The notes below the pieces were generated by a model. That model was not told the origin of the DNA. It worked only from the letters and a program-made list of their open reading frames with translations, and made no database searches. Source: CAZFER01 sp964517495 (GTDB lineage Bacteria; Hinthialibacterota; Hinthialibacteria; Hinthialibacterales; Hinthialibacteraceae). From it: 64,000 nucleotides of DNA. Of the stretch, positions 19,383-27,852 are shown one piece after another (the first letter of the stretch is position 1; each line of letters begins with the position of its first letter). Location of the stretch: assembly GCA_964517495.1 (NCBI GenBank), contig CAZFER010000010.1:1-64000 (forward strand). Reading direction: 5' to 3'. A program made the position numbers and the translations under genes.

Positions 19383-20327
19383 ATGATGACTCAACAAGAA
19401 CGCTTTTTCAAATATTTAGTCGCCAGCCAAAGTGATAAGGATTGGGGAATTTACGTTACAGACGCCGGCTTCTCACAAATCAAACCGTATTCAAATTATC
19501 CACCCTCAGGTCACCCGCCAGAGTATGATTTCTCACCCGAAACGGGACGGGTGTTGCATTCATTTCAAATTGTATTTATCACCCAGGGAAATGGGATTTT
19601 TGAATCCACCCACGGTGGAAAAACCATCATCGAAGATGGAGATATTTTTACCCTTTTCCCTAATGAATGGCATCGTTACCAGCCAGACACAACAACAGGA
19701 TGGAATGAACATTGGGTGGGTTTCGATGGTTTTTATGCTCACCATCTTTTCCATAAAGGTTTTATTAAATTAGATTCACCGGTGATTAAAGTGGGACATG
19801 ATAATTACTTGGTCGAATTATTCAGTGAAATTATCGACATTGTCAAAAAAGAACCGTTTGGTTTTCAAAAAACCATCGCCGCCAAAACCATACAAATCAT
19901 CGCTCGCCTTAACACAATTAAATATTTTCCTCAGCAGGAAGAAGGTTATATTCACGAAATCATTAACGAGGCGAAATACCTGGCCGCCGAAAGCCTGTCA
20001 CAACATTTTGATTTTGAATCATTTGCTCAAAAACATGGTGTAAGCTATTCGTGGTTTCGCCAATCCTTTAAATATTATACCGGATTTTCACCTCATCAGT
20101 ACATGTTGGAATTACGAATTAATCGGGCCAAGAAACTGTTAGGTGAAACGTGGATACCCATCAAACAAATCAGCTATGATCTGGGTTTTGACACCCCCTA
20201 TTATTTTTCACGGATTTTCAAGAACAAAACAGGTTGCTCACCCTCCGAATGGCGTAGCCATTTTAAAGAAAATCTACACACTCGCATTCAGAATCCTGTT
20301 AATTCATCAACAAAAAAACCGACATGA
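19383..20327 (+). CDS. AraC family transcriptional regulator (module A)
   Basis: A 314-residue regulator. The N-terminal cupin-like effector domain includes DWGIYVTDAGF, then LFPNEWHRYQPDTTTGWNEH. The C-terminal DNA-binding domain has two helix-turn-helix motifs: FESFAQKHGVSYSWFRQSFK then SPHQYMLELRINRAKKLL, and IKQISYDLGFDTPYYFSRIF. These proteins usually activate sugar-utilisation genes after binding a saccharide. I prefer the ATG at 19383 over a TTG 105 bases upstream because its paralog at 48393 starts at the matching point; no good RBS is visible. It is transcribed away from the exported repeat protein and the prepilin/rhaT/isomerase genes and is their likely regulator. It has a free-standing partner architecture duplicated at 47491-48393. 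Confidence 0.9.
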   Translation: MMTQQERFFKYLVASQSDKDWGIYVTDAGFSQIKPYSNYPPSGHPPEYDFSPETGRVLHSFQIVFITQGNGIFESTHGGKTIIEDGDIFTLFPNEWHRYQPDTTTGWNEHWVGFDGFYAHHLFHKGFIKLDSPVIKVGHDNYLVELFSEIIDIVKKEPFGFQKTIAAKTIQIIARLNTIKYFPQQEEGYIHEIINEAKYLAAESLSQHFDFESFAQKHGVSYSWFRQSFKYYTGFSPHQYMLELRINRAKKLLGETWIPIKQISYDLGFDTPYYFSRIFKNKTGCSPSEWRSHFKENLHTRIQNPVNSSTKKPT

Positions 20328-20368
20328 TTACGATTAATTTAATTCCTTAAGTACTAAGTAAATTGTTA

Positions 20369-21718
20369 TTAGTGATCCTGACGAATCAAACCCGGAATAT
20401 CACACCAATAAACTTCATTCGACATGATCTGTTTGTTGTTCTCCCCACGATGCCCATGCGTATAAATCAAATAAGGAACACCAATCGCTTCAACACGCGT
20501 GGGACGTTGAAGGTTGGGTAGCCAGTTGGGAACATCCAAATCTTCCTTGGAAAGCAAATAGGTATCAAATGATTGCCCCTGATCGTTTGAAATCAACAAA
20601 ACAATCTCATCCGATGGATCACCCCAAAAAGAATTTGTGTAACCGCTATCGGAGAAAACCGTTGTAACCGCAACATACATCGTCCCCTTCTTATCGAATA
20701 CAATGCTGCCTGGTGTTTGTACAGAACGATTCGGCCAGTGCTTTTTAATTTCAGGAAGAAGCGATATCTTTTCCCAGTTTCCATTCTCCCTTGGTGTCGC
20801 CAGCCAGGCTTCAAAGGGCTTTTTATCCAACCGTGAATATATCATCCAAGGCTTGCCTTCACCATCCACGGCAATGGAACCGGGCCGCATATCAAGCGGT
20901 GACTGTGTCGAGGTGGCAGAAACAATATGATCCACCGTAGAAGGAGTGGCAGGTAAATCGATAGTTGATCCACCCAAAGTTTCCCAGGTTTTCCCCCGAT
21001 CGGGTGATTTCATATAGTTGACCGCATACCCCTTTCTCACTCCTTCAACCGTCTCATACGTCATAAAACCGAGATGAATGGTCTTGTTATCGCTTCCCCA
21101 TGCCGGCGAGGCTTGCCAGCGTGTATACCCGGACGCTGCATTCCCATGAAATAGCGTTCGCGGTCCTTGCCACGCCTCATCAGCTGATTTTGTGTAAAAA
21201 TTCAAGAGCCACTGTTTGCCGGTGCTTTCCCGGCAAAAAAGATACAGCGTATCATCAGGGCCACATAGCATGGCAGGGTAGGTGCATCGTTTGCCAAATT
21301 GTATTTCTTTCGTCCACTTTGATGCATCATTGGGCTTTACCGATTTGCGATAACGAAACGGATGATGGTGAGGATAATAGACAACATGTAAAAATCCATC
21401 ACGATCAGCCGTTAACGCCGGACCACCATGATTATCATAAGCTTCACCAATCGTATAAGCAGGCGACCATGCTTTCTTCCCATGGCTATAGGTTCGTATG
21501 CGTACCCAAAACGTATCACCTTCTGAATCAAGCCAGGCAACATGAGTTTTACTTCCAATGGTCACAATCTTGTTGGTTTCCGAGTAAGCCGTCGCCCTGC
21601 CACTCCCATTTTCTGACAAACATGTTAAATACTTCGTGTCAGCAGAATGTGCAATCGATAAAAAAAAGCATTGAACTAGCAACATAAACAGAAGTGTTCG
21701 CTTAATAATAAAAAACAT
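20369..21718 (-). CDS. exported BNR_4-type beta-propeller protein, possibly a polysaccharide lyase
   Basis: A 449-residue protein with signal peptide (LLFMLLVQCFFLSIAHS). Repeated elements such as YDNHGGPALTADRDGFLHVV, YYPHHHPFRYRKS, CTYPAMLCGPDDTLYLFCRE and RPGSIAVDGEGKPWMIYSR fit a BNR_4 propeller. This fold includes the short ulvan lyases (PL24/PL25) as well as unclassified proteins. His-rich YYPHHHPF recalls the active-site face of those lyases, but I cannot confirm catalytic residues. It is convergent with the AraC gene and downstream of two exported proteins on the same strand. Given the rhamnose context, action on a rhamnose-containing polyuronide is a reasonable inference. Confidence 0.7.
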   Translation of the reverse strand: MFFIIKRTLLFMLLVQCFFLSIAHSADTKYLTCLSENGSGRATAYSETNKIVTIGSKTHVAWLDSEGDTFWVRIRTYSHGKKAWSPAYTIGEAYDNHGGPALTADRDGFLHVVYYPHHHPFRYRKSVKPNDASKWTKEIQFGKRCTYPAMLCGPDDTLYLFCRESTGKQWLLNFYTKSADEAWQGPRTLFHGNAASGYTRWQASPAWGSDNKTIHLGFMTYETVEGVRKGYAVNYMKSPDRGKTWETLGGSTIDLPATPSTVDHIVSATSTQSPLDMRPGSIAVDGEGKPWMIYSRLDKKPFEAWLATPRENGNWEKISLLPEIKKHWPNRSVQTPGSIVFDKKGTMYVAVTTVFSDSGYTNSFWGDPSDEIVLLISNDQGQSFDTYLLSKEDLDVPNWLPNLQRPTRVEAIGVPYLIYTHGHRGENNKQIMSNEVYWCDIPGLIRQDH

Positions 21719-21790
21719 ATTGATTCTCCTTAATACGATAACCCATCAACACACGCTATATCAACTGAGCATATTTTGATGTCGATATAT

Positions 21791-21826
21791 AAAAACCTGC
21801 CTTTTCTGGGGAAAAGGCAGGTTTTT
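21791..21826 (-). terminator. intrinsic terminator
   Basis: A near-perfect stem aaaaacctgcctttt / aaaaggcaggttttt with a 6-base loop lies just after the stop codon of the exported FG-GAP-like gene. A/T runs flank both sides, so it should work in both directions. It separates that gene from the BNR_4 gene, which needs its own promoter. Confidence 0.85.
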
Positions 21827-21847
21827 ATATTCATACTTTACGATGTT

Positions 21848-22942
21848 TCAATTCGCTTGGAATAATTCCCAATGAAGCACGTTCGTGATCGGTGGAGGAT
21901 CCGAAGCATACAGACCAAAAATATGGCCGACTGAAATGCCATATGTTTCACCTTCAAAATCAGCATCCAGCACCAATCCCCTTTCCACAAGACCTTCTTC
22001 TCCACCTTCAAACCAATATACTTCATTCCACTCGCCATCGGTATGGTTTGTTCTTAAAATATCCAACCTATCATCCGAATCAAGGGTACAGACGGTCATC
22101 GCTTCCGAACCCGAGCCGGACGGCATCGAAAAAATGTCATTCAATGAGTCGGCAAAAACGCCTGGAGCTGTTTGTTCTAAAAGATAAAAACCAGCTGTCG
22201 TCTCACCGCCGTAAAACATTTTGGAAACAAGAAAATCATGATCACCGTCATTGTCATAATCACCTGCCGCCACTCCGTTCATCCCTCCAAGACCGGGATA
22301 ATGTGCTCCCCAATCAAGGGTTTGAGAATAAATCAAAGTGGGTTCTCCCACCAATTCCACGGTTCCATCGGGATTGACAGCAAGTTCCTGATCATATATT
22401 TCGCCTTTTAAACTTCTCGGTCCCGCTTCATCGTTGGCTTCCACCCATGTCATACGATACTGATCACCTACTTTATATACATCCACACCTAACGGGCTAA
22501 GATCGGCTGGTGTATGATAAACTGGATCTTGCACCGCTTCCCAGTCACCATCTGCATTCAATACTCGGTGTTGAAACTCTGTCCCCGTACTGGGAAAATG
22601 GCTTGATCCCATTGATACGTTGAATATCCCATGAGGTTGGGAATCGCCATCAATGTAAAATAAATCCATTCCCATATCAAACACCCTGCCATCATAATTC
22701 TCACCCAGTATCTCGGGATCCTGAAAAATCTGAGCCTCCATATCCCACCAGTTGTTCCCGGCATCATAAGTGAATTGTAAAATAAGATACTCACTATCCG
22801 CATTAAATTGATCCCATTCGGAAATCCACATGGTAAAACCATCAGGAATACCGTCCACGTATTCTTGGGCAAAGGCCGGTATGCTATAAAAAATCACAAA
22901 CAAAGCCAAGCTAAATGTCCACACCCTTTTCCATTTCCACAT
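21848..22942 (-). CDS. exported FG-GAP-like protein
   Basis: A 364-residue protein with a signal peptide (RVWTFSLALFVIFYSIPAFA). The second half contains a clear calcium-binding FG-GAP/VCBS element (GVAAGDYDNDGDHDFLVSK) followed by CTLDSDDRLDILRTNHTDGEWNEVYWF. The first half is Trp/Asp-rich beta structure (YDAGNNWWDMEAQIFQDPEI) that I do not recognise. No enzymatic motif is visible. It probably binds or displays on the cell surface, near the other exported proteins of the locus. The RBS aaagga sits before the ATG, and a 12-bp palindrome lies directly upstream of it. Confidence 0.65.
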   Translation of the reverse strand: MWKWKRVWTFSLALFVIFYSIPAFAQEYVDGIPDGFTMWISEWDQFNADSEYLILQFTYDAGNNWWDMEAQIFQDPEILGENYDGRVFDMGMDLFYIDGDSQPHGIFNVSMGSSHFPSTGTEFQHRVLNADGDWEAVQDPVYHTPADLSPLGVDVYKVGDQYRMTWVEANDEAGPRSLKGEIYDQELAVNPDGTVELVGEPTLIYSQTLDWGAHYPGLGGMNGVAAGDYDNDGDHDFLVSKMFYGGETTAGFYLLEQTAPGVFADSLNDIFSMPSGSGSEAMTVCTLDSDDRLDILRTNHTDGEWNEVYWFEGGEEGLVERGLVLDADFEGETYGISVGHIFGLYASDPPPITNVLHWELFQAN

Positions 22943-22966
22943 TTAAAAACTCCTTTCGCTTTTCCT

Positions 22967-22994
22967 TCGAATATAAAATTTTTTTTATATTCGA
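22967..22994. promoter_or_regulatory. perfect 12-bp inverted repeat upstream of the FG-GAP-like gene
   Basis: The arms tcgaatataaaa and ttttatattcga are separated by four T. The repeat lies about 25 bases before the start codon, immediately upstream of the ribosome binding site. Its AT richness and symmetry suggest an operator or an RNA hairpin in the leader; it is not followed by a gene end, so a terminator role is unlikely. Confidence 0.4.
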
Positions 22995-23071
22995 TTTTCT
23001 GAAATTATTCCACGAACATATTAATCTATATTGTTCCTCCTTTCTTTCAAAATAATTATAGTATAAATTCA

Positions 23072-23110
23072 GGCCGAACGCTATGGAATTTTACCATTCC
23101 GCATTCGGCC
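23072..23110 (-). terminator. hairpin downstream of the Tat oxidoreductase gene
   Basis: The outer arms ggccgaa and ttcggcc and an inner ggaat/attcc pair form an imperfect stem 28 bases after the stop codon of the oxidoreductase. The following minus-strand sequence is AT-rich but lacks an uninterrupted T run. Confidence 0.5.
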
Positions 23111-23137
23111 CGATGAATTTAACCTGGAGTAATAGGT

Positions 23138-24442
23138 TTACGGTTGGCGTCCTGCCGGATCGTTGTCCCACCCTTCCTTTCCGGTATAGGGTTTACCACC
23201 GGGTACAGGAACGGGTCGAATGGGCATGGAGCCGAGTTTGTATTGATTATCTCCCAAACCCAATCGTTCCTTGGAATGAAAGGCTTCCTCCCAGGTTAGC
23301 TCTCGACCACTATATTCCGCCATACGTCCTAAAATACCAACCATCGTGCTCATGGCGCAAGATTCGGCTTCATTCATTCCTTTGTCGTTGCGAATACTAT
23401 CAATCAAATCCGTATGTTCCTGAATGTATGGGCTGACATATTTGCCTTCCCATTTCCAGTCATCACCCTTCTTCAGCCCAATCCAATCTTTACAGTTGGA
23501 TTGACCCTTTTCACCCAACACCCATTCCAACACCCGTGAATCCGGGCGTTCGATCTGTGCGGCCATGCTGTGCAAATACATCCCATTGGCATATTGGTAT
23601 TCAACACAGTGATGATCCCATATATTGCCTCGCCGTTGCCAGGCGCGGCCTCCCTGTCCATACGCTTTGACCGGGTATTCACCCAACACCCAACTGATCA
23701 CGTCCAAATTGTGAACATGTTGTTCCACGATATGGTCACCCGATAACCAGAGATAGTGATACCAATTTCGGATCTGGGTTTCCATATCCGACCAGTCCAA
23801 TTCAGGGGCAGTAAATTTAATGGAGCCTGTGCACCATGTCGCCCGCGCAGATAAAATATCACCGATTGCGCCATCTTGCAGACGTTTTACCGTTTCGATA
23901 TAGCCCGGATCATGCCGCCGCTGCGTACCAGCCACAATGCTCAATCCTTTTTGTTTGGCTTCTTTCCCAGCCGCGATAATGCGGCGAATCCCAGGGGCGT
24001 CCACCGCTGCAGGCTTTTCCATAAAAATATGCTTACCCGCCTGGACCGCGGCTTCAACCATTTGTGGCCGAAATACCGGAGGGGTGGTTAAAATCACATA
24101 ATCGGCCTCGGTTTTCATCAACTGCTTATAGGCATCAAAACCAGTAAAACAATGATCATCCTTTACCGATTGCTCACTTTTGGCCAGACGTTTTTTTGCC
24201 TCCTCAATTTTATCAGGAAACAAATCGGCCAGCGCAACAACCTGAACATTATCGGCAGCGCGAATCGCGTTCTCCATCGCCGCTTTCCCACGGCCTCCAC
24301 AGCCAATCACCCCAACCTTGACAGGATCGGCGGCTTTCGACGCTTGCGCATTTAGCACATGAAACGTTGTAACCGACGTGGTTGCAACAGCACTTCGCTT
24401 AAGAAACGATCGGCGATTGATACCAAAGTGTTTTGAATCCAT
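23138..24442 (-). CDS. Tat-exported Gfo/Idh/MocA family oxidoreductase
   Basis: A 434-residue protein with a twin-arginine signal (NRRSFLKRSAVATTSV). A Rossmann NAD(P)-binding domain follows (VKVGVIGCGGRGKAAMENAI, about 42-61), then the family's EKP motif in GKHIFMEKPAAVD and a C-terminal alpha/beta substrate domain with WLSGDHIVEQHVHNLDVISW. Family members oxidise or reduce sugars and inositols, and exported ones carry the cofactor with them through the Tat system. In planctomycete-like bacteria, related proteins are linked to 3-keto-glycoside chemistry; a role there is inference. A clear aaaggagg precedes the ATG. The gene is the first of three exported-protein genes on this strand. Confidence 0.85.
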   Translation of the reverse strand: MDSKHFGINRRSFLKRSAVATTSVTTFHVLNAQASKAADPVKVGVIGCGGRGKAAMENAIRAADNVQVVALADLFPDKIEEAKKRLAKSEQSVKDDHCFTGFDAYKQLMKTEADYVILTTPPVFRPQMVEAAVQAGKHIFMEKPAAVDAPGIRRIIAAGKEAKQKGLSIVAGTQRRHDPGYIETVKRLQDGAIGDILSARATWCTGSIKFTAPELDWSDMETQIRNWYHYLWLSGDHIVEQHVHNLDVISWVLGEYPVKAYGQGGRAWQRRGNIWDHHCVEYQYANGMYLHSMAAQIERPDSRVLEWVLGEKGQSNCKDWIGLKKGDDWKWEGKYVSPYIQEHTDLIDSIRNDKGMNEAESCAMSTMVGILGRMAEYSGRELTWEEAFHSKERLGLGDNQYKLGSMPIRPVPVPGGKPYTGKEGWDNDPAGRQP

Positions 24443-24495
24443 GAATCTTTATTCCTCCTTTACGATTTAACAAATTACTAAATTTGCAAGATAGA

Positions 24496-24617
24496 TCACG
24501 TTTTTCGATCCATCAATATAAACTCGATGGGTTAAACAACGCAACCCATCCTACTTGCTACCTAAATGACACAATGAGTGAATAGAAAGGATTGGTCACG
24601 TTTTTCGACCCATCAAT
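24496..24617. repeat. 22-bp direct repeats flanking a palindrome
   Basis: The sequence tcacgtttttcgatccatca recurs with one change (at 24496-24517 and 24596-24617), exactly 100 bases apart. Between the copies is the inverted repeat gatgggtt/aacccatc (24526-24550). The arrangement could be a small inserted palindromic element with duplicated flanks. The rest of the 295-base divergent region between the oxidoreductase and the PL11 lyase also has a tandem gtgatagtgt pair near 24670, but no gene. Confidence 0.55.
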
Positions 24618-24743
24618 GCACTATCATCAGTATTCCACAGCAAATATTTATTGTCTATCTATTTGTGATAGTGTGTGATAGTGTAAAAATATTACAGTGA
24701 GCGCGATGAATGGATAAACACAATTCAATAAAAGGAAATGAAT

Positions 24744-26624
24744 ATGCGTGAATTTAATTCAGAGATTCGATGGTTTGCAATCAGCATCTGTTTGATGGCC
24801 TGCATGGATCTCTATGCCCAGCGGCAAATGGAAATGCTCGACCGGGGATTAGTTGCTATAGAGCGTAATGATGGTTCAATTTTCATAAGCTGGCGTCTAT
24901 TTGGCACCGATCCAGAAAAGTGTGCCTTTAATCTTTATCGGGATGAAAAACGTATTAATCAACAACCAATCACAGATACAACCAACTTCACCGATCCCGA
25001 GGGCAATCCAAAATCAACATACACCTTAAAAACTCTAATCGATGGAAAAGAACAAAGAGAAACAGATTCCACTTCAGTTTGGAACCAAAATTATCTTTCC
25101 ATCCCTCTCCAAACACCGGATGGTTATTCTCCCAACGACGCATCCGTCGGTGATTTGAATGGAGATGGTGTTCATGAAATCATTCTCCACCAGGCTGGCC
25201 GCAGCGCCGACAATGCCAGAGCAGGCATGACCGATCCACCCATATTGGAGGCTTACGAACTGGATGGAACAATGTTATGGCGAATTAACCTGGGGAAAAA
25301 TATTCGTGAAGGCGCCCACTATACCCAATTCATGGTCTATGACCTGGATGGTGATGGAATCGCCGAAATCGCCTGCAAAACAGCTGATGGCACCATCGAC
25401 GGCACTGGCGAGGTAATCGGTGCTCGTAATGCCGATTGGGTAAATGAGGATGGTAGAATTTTAGAAGGTCCTGAATATTTCACCATCTTTGATGGCCAAA
25501 CCGGTGCGGCCCTTGCAACACTCGATTATATTCCACCTCGTGAAGATATAGGTGGCTGGGGTGGTATCGGCGGCAACGGTGGGAATGACCGCTATGGAAA
25601 TCGGGTGGATCGCTTCCTTGCCTGTATCGCCTATTTGGATGGTCAGCGCCCCAGCGTCGTAATGTGTCGAGGCTATTATGGCCGCTCTGTCCTGGCCGCC
25701 TGGGATTGGCGAGGTGGAGAATTAACCCTGCGCTGGGTGTTCGATACCCATGATCCCGATCATCCCGAATACAAAGCCTTCGCTGGCCAGGGAAACCATC
25801 AAGTATCCGTCGCGGATGTGGATTCAGATGGCAACGATGAAATTGTATATGGCGCCATGGTGGTGGATGATGACGGCACCGGTTTGTTTTCCACAGGATT
25901 ACGTCATGGAGACACCCTCCATGTCAGCGATTTGGATCCCACACGCCCCGGCTTGGAAGTCTGGGGAATCCACGAAAACGAAGTACCCATACCCGGCTAT
26001 GAAAACGGTTATGGCGCAGCCATGTTTGACGCAGCAACTGGCGAAATCATTTGGGGAAAAGATAGAGGCCAGGATGTCGGCCGCGGCGTAGCCGCTGATC
26101 TCGTCCCTGAACACCTTGGTATGGAAATGTGGGGAGGTTCGCGAGGCTTATATAATTGTAAAGGTGAAAGGATAGGAGAAACACCATCCTCAAGCAATTT
26201 CTTATGCTGGTGGGACGGCGATTTACTGCGTGAATTACTCGACCGCAACCACATCGATAAATATGGTGAAGGCCGTTTACTCACTGCCGAGGGATGTGTT
26301 TCCAACAATGGCTCCAAAGCAACCCCTGTTTTGAGCGCCGATTTGTTTGGTGATTGGCGCGAGGAAGTAATCTGGAGAACCAAAGATAATCAATCCCTTC
26401 GCATTTACTCGACCACGATACCCACCCAGCATCGGTTTTACACCTTAATGCACGATCCCCAATACCGTTTAAGCATTGCCTGGCAAAATGTGGGATACAA
26501 CCAACCACCCCATACCGGCTTTTATTTGGGAGTAGGAATGTCACTCCCTCCAAAACCAAATATCTTTCTAACCAACCCAAACAATAAAAGCCTCATCAAC
26601 CATGCCCCTTACAACGAACATTAG
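24744..26624 (+). CDS. exported PL11 rhamnogalacturonan lyase
   Basis: A 626-residue protein. It has a signal peptide (WFAISICLMACMDLYAQ), an N-terminal beta domain (RGLVAIERNDGSIFISWRLF) and an eight-bladed propeller with calcium loops, such as DASVGDLNGDGVHEIILH and MVYDLDGDGIAEIACKTADG. The family signature GWGGIGGNGGNDRYGNRVDR and the terminal YRLSIAWQNVGYNQPPHTGF are typical of PL11 (YesW/YesX) enzymes. These split the rhamnose-galacturonate backbone of rhamnogalacturonan I by beta-elimination. Of the two ATGs I chose the second, seven bases after aaagga. Extensions such as Gly-rich loops look normal, and length matches the family. This enzyme gives the locus its likely substrate, pectic RG-I, whose fragments the rhamnosidases would trim. 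Confidence 0.92.
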   Translation: MREFNSEIRWFAISICLMACMDLYAQRQMEMLDRGLVAIERNDGSIFISWRLFGTDPEKCAFNLYRDEKRINQQPITDTTNFTDPEGNPKSTYTLKTLIDGKEQRETDSTSVWNQNYLSIPLQTPDGYSPNDASVGDLNGDGVHEIILHQAGRSADNARAGMTDPPILEAYELDGTMLWRINLGKNIREGAHYTQFMVYDLDGDGIAEIACKTADGTIDGTGEVIGARNADWVNEDGRILEGPEYFTIFDGQTGAALATLDYIPPREDIGGWGGIGGNGGNDRYGNRVDRFLACIAYLDGQRPSVVMCRGYYGRSVLAAWDWRGGELTLRWVFDTHDPDHPEYKAFAGQGNHQVSVADVDSDGNDEIVYGAMVVDDDGTGLFSTGLRHGDTLHVSDLDPTRPGLEVWGIHENEVPIPGYENGYGAAMFDAATGEIIWGKDRGQDVGRGVAADLVPEHLGMEMWGGSRGLYNCKGERIGETPSSSNFLCWWDGDLLRELLDRNHIDKYGEGRLLTAEGCVSNNGSKATPVLSADLFGDWREEVIWRTKDNQSLRIYSTTIPTQHRFYTLMHDPQYRLSIAWQNVGYNQPPHTGFYLGVGMSLPPKPNIFLTNPNNKSLINHAPYNEH

Positions 26625-26739
26625 CTGGCAATATTGCAAGAAACTCAACTTCCATCATCACAATCGTCAAAAAATAAAGTTGACAATGTACCAAATATTG
26701 GATTGCTATTATGATTGGATATACGTTGTACGTGCCCTG

Positions 26740-26850
26740 TAATGATGTTAAATGGTTGGAATCCAAAAGGGGGTTACATAAGATAGCCAGTGGGCAACGC
26801 CCCTGGTTATGAAAAAAAATAAACAAAAACCCTGAAAATAGGGCGAAATA
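26740..26850. repeat. candidate dispersed palindromic repeat
   Basis: The sequence holds an imperfect hairpin ccagtgggc/gcccctgg (26787-26806) and a second short one, ccct/aggg (about 26829-26846). It resembles a short palindromic repeat that I recall from several uncultured-lineage genomes, but no second copy exists in this window. The surrounding 26625-26968 stretch holds no gene that I recognise. Confidence 0.4.
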
Positions 26851-26968
26851 AAAAATGCTTGTGTTAAATAAATCCTATTCGCATATACCAATAAAGAAAT
26901 GATCGAGTGAACAGGCAAATTCATGTATTATATGTAAATGCATCCGGTTATACAAGATATTATTAAGT

Positions 26969-27127
26969 ATGCAAAATATACAAATGTATAAAAATTTCAT
27001 CAAATCAGAAGTGCAAAACGGATCATATGCGAATGAAACCGAACTTATCCGTGATGCTGTGCGCCGTCCAAGACAAGAGGAACAGCGCTCGACCCGCTTG
27101 AACACTCACTACCCGCATCATTTCTAA
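26969..27127 (+). pseudogene. ParD-type antitoxin fragment
   Basis: A 52-codon frame reads MQNIQMYKNFIKSEVQNGSY and then ANETELIRDAVRRPRQEEQR. This matches the ribbon-helix-helix ParD family (FI..EV.SG.YA...E.IRDA.R....EE). The usual N-terminal beta strand is replaced by unrelated sequence, and after the second helix the frame ends in a non-family tail (NTHYPHHF). No ParE toxin gene follows: the next gene is on the other strand. It is best read as a truncated orphan antitoxin. Confidence 0.65.
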
Positions 27128-27195
27128 AAACATAACGTCAACGCACGCACCAAAAGGCTACATGCCATTTTGTCAGAATCAGGATATCCAGGATG

Positions 27196-27852
27196 TTATG
27201 GATACTCAGGATATGGAATGATGGAAGTTAATGCGTATCTTTTTAATTTTAATAGCCCGATTCCGCCATCCCGTTTACGGATTTCGGGGTGAATTTTTTG
27301 TTCATCAATAAAAAAACCTTCTGACTGGGCGATTTGTTCGATCTCTTTTAATCGTTTTTTGGGATAAACAACATAGCCATATCCATCCTGAGTCAAGTGA
27401 TTATTTATGCATTGGAAAAGAATCGCTGGGGTTAAAGTTTCATCCCTTCTAGCATGATTACGCCGGGTATTGGGCGAAGGGCGTGATTCGGAAGTGCAAA
27501 AGAATGGGGGATTGCATATAATCACATCAAAGGGGATTGATAGTCGTGAAGGATTTGCTGCATCCCACACCGCAAAATGGAGATGGGGCAAGGGGATATG
27601 AAATTGTATTTCGAAATCCTTCCTGGCTTTTAAAGCCTTTTGTAATAGATCGGGGAATAGGTCTATTCCCAACACCGTGTTTACCTTGGGAAAGCGATAG
27701 GCCAATCGCAGGCTGATAGAGCCGTTCCCACTGCCGATTTCCAAAATGCGCTCGCCTGGATTTGCATGAACAAAAGCCTCCAACCGCTGCGTTTCCATCG
27801 AGGGGCGCAAACTGTCAAAAAAGGTCTGGATGGGATCACCCACAAATGTCAT
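27196..27852 (-). CDS. TrmN6-like adenine N6-methyltransferase (tRNA1(Val) type)
   Basis: A 218-residue class I SAM-dependent methyltransferase. The SAM-binding loop is GERILEIGSGNGSISLRLA (about 33-51), motif II is GIDLFPDLL, and the catalytic motif is DVIICNPPFF (about 109-118), as in N6-adenine methyltransferases. The neighbouring region SRPSPNTRRNHARRDETLT resembles the NPPY-downstream segment of YfiC/TrmN6 enzymes, which modify A37 of tRNA1(Val). Its start codon overlaps the stop of the upstream epimerase gene by one base (TGATG), so the two are translationally coupled although their functions look unrelated. Confidence 0.8.
   Translation of the reverse strand: MTFVGDPIQTFFDSLRPSMETQRLEAFVHANPGERILEIGSGNGSISLRLAYRFPKVNTVLGIDLFPDLLQKALKARKDFEIQFHIPLPHLHFAVWDAANPSRLSIPFDVIICNPPFFCTSESRPSPNTRRNHARRDETLTPAILFQCINNHLTQDGYGYVVYPKKRLKEIEQIAQSEGFFIDEQKIHPEIRKRDGGIGLLKLKRYALTSIIPYPEYP

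Noticed and set aside
24662..24690. Tandem gtgatagtgt pair as an operator
   Set aside because: Only two copies with no matching site elsewhere; noted as part of the promoter region only.
27170..27226. Short repeated ggatat/caggat words near the end of the methyltransferase gene
   Set aside because: They are brief, imperfect and overlap the gene's 3' end, with no structure beyond chance.
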